From: Subdoligranulum variabile
GTDB taxonomy: Bacteria > Bacillota > Clostridia > Oscillospirales > Ruminococcaceae
Length of the DNA stretch: 64,000 bases
Direction: 5' to 3'
Assembly: GCA_004554775.1 (NCBI GenBank)
Contig: SFKI01000016.1
Span: forward strand, 1-64,000
The first letter of the stretch is position 1. Every line of letters starts with the position of its first letter. This document shows positions 60,250-64,000 of the stretch, piece after piece. The position numbers and the translations under genes are program-made. The notes beneath the pieces were generated by a model, which was not told the DNA's origin, did not search any database, and saw nothing but the letters and a program-made list of their open reading frames with translations.

Positions 60250-63200
60250 ATGCCAAAATACAGTGTCAAAAAGCCTTTTACCGTTCTGGTGGCGGTCATT
60301 CTGGTAGTGGTGCTGGGCGTGGTCAGCCTGGTGCGCATCCAGACGGATCTGCTGCCCGCGATGAACCTGCCCTACCTGCTGGTGATGACCACCTATCCCG
60401 GTGCCAGCCCGGAGCAGGTGGAAAGCGACGTGACCCAGCCGCTGGAAAACAGCCTGTCTACGCTGAACGGCGTAAAAAATGTAACCAGCCAAAGCAACGA
60501 GAACTACAGCCTGATCTTTTTGGAATACCAGGAAGATACCGACATGGACAGCGCCATGGTCAAGGCCAGCACTGCCATCAACCAGCTGGGCGACGCCCTG
60601 CCTGACATGGCCAGCACGCCGACACTGATCGAGATCAGCCCCGATATGATGGCCACCCAGTACGTGGCTGTGGACTGCGAGGGCATGGACATCTACGAGC
60701 TGTCCGACTACATCAACGACACGATCTTGCCCCAACTGGAGCGCGTGGACGGCGTGGCGAGTGTTTCGACCACCGGCCTGGTCAAACAGACCGTGCAGAT
60801 CACCCTCGATCAGGACAAGATCGATGAGGTGAACGACAAGCTGCTGGTGAAAGTCAGTGACCGGCTGGCCGAAGCCAAGGACCAGCTGGACGAGAACCGC
60901 GCCAAGATCAACGAAGGTCTGGCCCAGCTGGACGACGCGCAGGCACAGCTGGACAGCGGCAAGGTGCAGCTGAACACCCAGAAATCCAACATCACCCAGC
61001 AGCTGCGGGACGCCATTACCCAATTGGACGACCAGATCCCCACGCTGGAGCAGAAGATCGCCGACCTGAAAAGCCAGCTGGACAAGGCCAACCAACAACT
61101 GGGCAGCCTGAAGACCGATCCGTCCAGCCTGCCGGAGGTCACCCTGCCCATCGACGACGCGCTGTTTGCCAGCTGCAAGCAAATTCTGGCCCAGTACGAT
61201 AGCGAGTACAACGCCGCCGCCCTGCCCGCCAATCTGGAAGAAGCCAAGAGCGACCTTAACAAGATGGCTGCCATGATCGCCTCCATCGACCGCGCCGATG
61301 CCGCCATCCAGGCCGCTGCCGCGCTGCTGACCGGCGATGCCACCATCGAGCAGGCCAATGCCGCGCTGAACATTCAGATCACGGCGCTTACGCTGCAAAT
61401 TCAGCAGTTGCACAATGAAATCACCAACGGCATCAACAGCGGTGCCACCGACGAGGAGCTGCAGGCCAAGCACGACCAGCAGACCGCCCTGCAGGCCCAG
61501 CTGACCACGGCCACCGCCAACCGCGAGGCCCTGACCGGCTACAGCGACATGGTGAACACCCTGTCCACCACCCGCACCGCTTTGCAGAACGCCACCGTGC
61601 TGCTGAACGCCCGCAAGGACGCCGAGTCCAGCCTGAACAGCAGCACCGAGGAACTGCGCAAGACGCTGCAATCCACCATCTCCAGCCTGAACGACCAGCT
61701 GACCAAGGCCCAGGCGATGCTGACCCAGCTGAACGACCAGCGCGCCAAGCTGCAAACGATGCTGGAGAATCTGGAAGAGAACCCCGTGGACCCCAGCCTG
61801 GCCGACATGGCCGTGCAGCTGCTTTTGAGCGGCAGCGAAACCCAGCTACAACTGGGGCAGTTCCAGCTGGAAAGCGGCCGCACCCAGTTGGAGGCCGGCA
61901 AGACCCAGCTGGATGCCGCCCAAAAAGAGTACGAGTCTGCCCGCGAGGAAGCGCTGAAAAACGCCAACCTGAACCAGCTGCTGAACATGAACACCCTGAA
62001 GCAGCTGATTGCAGCGCAGAACTTCTCGATGCCCGCCGGGTACATTGAGGGCGGTGCGGGCGACGACAACCGCTACATTGTAAAGGTAGGCGATACCTTT
62101 GACAGCGCCGACACGCTGAAAAGCATGGTGCTGTGCAGCATTGACGGCATTGGCGACGTGCGCCTGGCCGACGTGGCCGACGTAGAGATCACCGACAACG
62201 CCGACGACAGCTATGCCAAGGTAGGCGGCAACCGTGCGGTGCTGCTCTCCATTTACAAAAGCTCCACGGCGTCTACGTCTACGGTTTCGCAGGCAAGCAC
62301 CGCCGCCATGCAGACGATGATGGACGACCGGGACGGGCTGCATCTGACCACCATCATGGACCAGGGCGACTATATCCAGATGATCGTCAAGAGCGTACTG
62401 TCCAATCTGGTCGAGGGCGCGGCACTGGCGATTCTGGTGCTGGCATTGTTCCTGAAAGATCTGCGCCCGACGCTGGTGGTTGCCATTTCGATGCCGCTGA
62501 GCGTGCTGTTTGCCATCGTAATGATGTACTTTACCGGCATCACCTTTAATATTCTGAACCTGTCCGGCCTGGCGCTGGGTATCGGCATGCTGGTGGATAA
62601 CTCGGTCGTTGTTATCGAGAACATCTACCGTCTGCGCGGGCGCGGCGTACCGGCCCCACGGGCTTCGGTGCAGGGCGCACGGCAGGTGGCAGGATCCATT
62701 ATTTCCTCGACCCTGACGACCATCTGCGTATTTTTGCCGATGATCTTCTCCACCGGCATGGTGCGCGAGCTGCTCACCGACATGGCCCTGACCATCACGT
62801 TCAGCCTGCTGGCCTCGCTGATCGTGGCGCTGAGCGTCGTGCCCTGTGCGGGTTCGACCGTGCTACGCAGCCAGAAAGAGGTCAAGCATCCGCTGTTTGA
62901 CAAGCTGCTGGACGGCTACGAGAAAGCCCTGCGCTTCTGCCTGAAGGTCAAGGCGCTGCCGCTGGGGCTGGCCATTGCGCTGCTGGTGCTGTCGGTCTGG
63001 CGCATCACGACGATGGGCATTGTCATGATCCCCGAGATGGGCAGCAACCAGCTTTCCATCACCGTGGATGTGGCTGACGACACGCCCAAGGAGGAGGCCT
63101 TTGCCACTGCCGATGCCGTGATGGACGCTGTGAGTGCCATCGACGGCGTGGAGACCGTGGGTGCAATGTCCGGCGGCAACAGCATGGTTTCGATGATGGG

Positions 63201-64000
63201 CAGTGACGCCGCTGTGGACAACACGAGCTTTACCTACTATGTGCTGCTGACCGATGCAGGTGCCCGCCGGGGCAGCGAGATCCAACAGGAAATTGCCGAT
63301 GCGACCGCTTCCCTGCCCTGCGAGGTGAGCGTGAACGCCAACGGCATGATGGATATGAGCGCGCTTTCCGGCAGCGGCATCGAGGTCGACCTGTACGGCA
63401 ACGACCTGGACGATCTGAACACTGCCGCCAGCCAGGTAGTGGACCTGCTGAACGGCGTGGACGGTATCGTCAATGCCAGCGACGGGCAGGAGAACGGCGA
63501 CGAAGAGATCAATATTTCTATCGACAAGGATAAGGCCATGCGGATGGGCCTGACCGTGGCGCAAGTCTACCAGCAGGTGGCCGCCAAGCTGACCACCGAC
63601 ACGACCGCCACGACGCTGAAAGCCAACGGCACCAACTACACCGTGACCATTGTGGACAAGACCGAAACGCCCGACCTGGACAGCCTGTTCAACCTGGAAT
63701 TTGAGACAACGACCACCGACGACGACGGCAATAGCGTGACCGAGACCCACACTCTGGGCGAATTTGCCACCCGCACCACAAGCGCGGGCTTTGTCTCGAT
63801 CGCACGCGAGAATGGTTCCCGCAAGATGAGTGTTACCAGCGAGACCGCGGACGGCTACAACACCACCCTGCTCTCCCGCGAGGTAGAGCCGAAGCTGGCC
63901 GCGCTGGACCTGCCCGACGGCGTGACCGCCGAGCTGGCCGGTGAGACCACCCAGGTGGCCGAAATGCTGCAGCAGATGGTGTTGATGATGTCGCTGGCGC
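60250..64000 (+). CDS. RND-family transporter with large coiled-coil insertion (3' end outside the window)
   Basis: At least 1250 residues, open to the window edge. Residues of about 10-30 are TM1 (FTVLVAVILVVVLGVVSLVR). The first porter part runs to about 190 (VTQPLENSLSTLNGVKNVTS). Residues of about 195-590 are an almost pure coiled coil (QLDENRAKINEGLAQLDDAQ; ESGRTQLEAGKTQLDAAQKE). The porter then resumes (GDVRLADVADVEITDNADDS), followed by TM2-TM6 with GIGMLVDNSVVVIENIYRLR (AcrB Asp407 kept, Asp408 as Asn). The second porter half begins near 920. In a cell without an outer membrane, the insertion may replace the separate adaptor protein. AAAGGATCC lies 12 bases before the ATG. Confidence 0.93.
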   Translation, partial: MPKYSVKKPFTVLVAVILVVVLGVVSLVRIQTDLLPAMNLPYLLVMTTYPGASPEQVESDVTQPLENSLSTLNGVKNVTSQSNENYSLIFLEYQEDTDMDSAMVKASTAINQLGDALPDMASTPTLIEISPDMMATQYVAVDCEGMDIYELSDYINDTILPQLERVDGVASVSTTGLVKQTVQITLDQDKIDEVNDKLLVKVSDRLAEAKDQLDENRAKINEGLAQLDDAQAQLDSGKVQLNTQKSNITQQLRDAITQLDDQIPTLEQKIADLKSQLDKANQQLGSLKTDPSSLPEVTLPIDDALFASCKQILAQYDSEYNAAALPANLEEAKSDLNKMAAMIASIDRADAAIQAAAALLTGDATIEQANAALNIQITALTLQIQQLHNEITNGINSGATDEELQAKHDQQTALQAQLTTATANREALTGYSDMVNTLSTTRTALQNATVLLNARKDAESSLNSSTEELRKTLQSTISSLNDQLTKAQAMLTQLNDQRAKLQTMLENLEENPVDPSLADMAVQLLLSGSETQLQLGQFQLESGRTQLEAGKTQLDAAQKEYESAREEALKNANLNQLLNMNTLKQLIAAQNFSMPAGYIEGGAGDDNRYIVKVGDTFDSADTLKSMVLCSIDGIGDVRLADVADVEITDNADDSYAKVGGNRAVLLSIYKSSTASTSTVSQASTAAMQTMMDDRDGLHLTTIMDQGDYIQMIVKSVLSNLVEGAALAILVLALFLKDLRPTLVVAISMPLSVLFAIVMMYFTGITFNILNLSGLALGIGMLVDNSVVVIENIYRLRGRGVPAPRASVQGARQVAGSIISSTLTTICVFLPMIFSTGMVRELLTDMALTITFSLLASLIVALSVVPCAGSTVLRSQKEVKHPLFDKLLDGYEKALRFCLKVKALPLGLAIALLVLSVWRITTMGIVMIPEMGSNQLSITVDVADDTPKEEAFATADAVMDAVSAIDGVETVGAMSGGNSMVSMMGSDAAVDNTSFTYYVLLTDAGARRGSEIQQEIADATASLPCEVSVNANGMMDMSALSGSGIEVDLYGNDLDDLNTAASQVVDLLNGVDGIVNASDGQENGDEEINISIDKDKAMRMGLTVAQVYQQVAAKLTTDTTATTLKANGTNYTVTIVDKTETPDLDSLFNLEFETTTTDDDGNSVTETHTLGEFATRTTSAGFVSIARENGSRKMSVTSETADGYNTTLLSREVEPKLAALDLPDGVTAELAGETTQVAEMLQQMVLMMSLA

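Overview
The window is a Firmicutes chromosome segment, most plausibly an Oscillospiraceae/Ruminococcaceae gut anaerobe of the Faecalibacterium-Subdoligranulum-Gemmiger kind. This is inferred from high GC (roughly 58-60% by eye), strong AGGAGG-type ribosome binding sites, DUF1540 and ECF transporter genes, a TnpW/serine-recombinase pair, and a parAB-type integrative element abutting rpsI. No tRNA, rRNA or CRISPR array was seen.

Layout. 1-2.5 kb: one end of an integrative element (parA, parB and two small genes on the minus strand, plus a repeat-rich end) touching the 3' end of rpsI. 2.5-14.6 kb: core genes rplM-rpsI, an HPr/Crh-like protein, tex, a YfhO-type membrane protein, yfbR-like, dus, polA, tsaD. 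14.6-26.3 kb: a surface-polysaccharide locus, with one long minus-strand operon (DegT aminotransferase, four family-2 glycosyltransferases, GtrII-like protein, FdtA-like ketoisomerase, FemAB-like acyltransferase, Wzm/Wzt exporter) and a Wzz-like protein with its own promoter. 26.3-30.7 kb: a TnpW-like small gene with a serine recombinase, patatin-like lipase, a methyltransferase broken by an amber codon, tenA. 31-36 kb: an ABC importer operon ending in a PHP phosphoesterase. 36-39.2 kb: an ECF transporter of the UPF0397 type. 39.4-45.6 kb: C69 dipeptidase, a 159-bp MITE, a long RNA-type hairpin, then a Trk/Ktr potassium operon with its own small membrane protein and two-component system. 45.7-49 kb: MATE exporter and flotillin. 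49-54.5 kb: an AT-rich foldback element, a cystine-type ABC importer operon preceded by a putative cysteine attenuator, and several decayed genes. 54.7-58.6 kb: a MalT-like LuxR regulator and a secreted acidic lipoprotein. 58.9-60.2 kb: decayed peptide deformylase and adhesin fragments. 60.25 kb to the end: an RND transporter with a very large coiled-coil insertion, cut by the window edge.

The most interesting candidate is at 52973-53241. A palindromic operator overlaps a consensus promoter and is followed by a 37-codon leader peptide with tandem Cys codons. Mutually exclusive hairpins and an intrinsic terminator then precede a cystine-type transporter operon, whose distal end carries scars of cysK and patB. 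This has the architecture of ribosome-mediated attenuation by cysteine supply.

A second theme is gene decay by internal deletion. Hydrolase, PatB, CysK/VOC, hybrid kinase, MATE, deformylase and adhesin remnants all show fused ends or premature stops. A third is small mobile or structural repeats: the MITE with TTTA duplication, the AT-rich foldback, and a dispersed family of hairpins with constant flanks and covarying stems.
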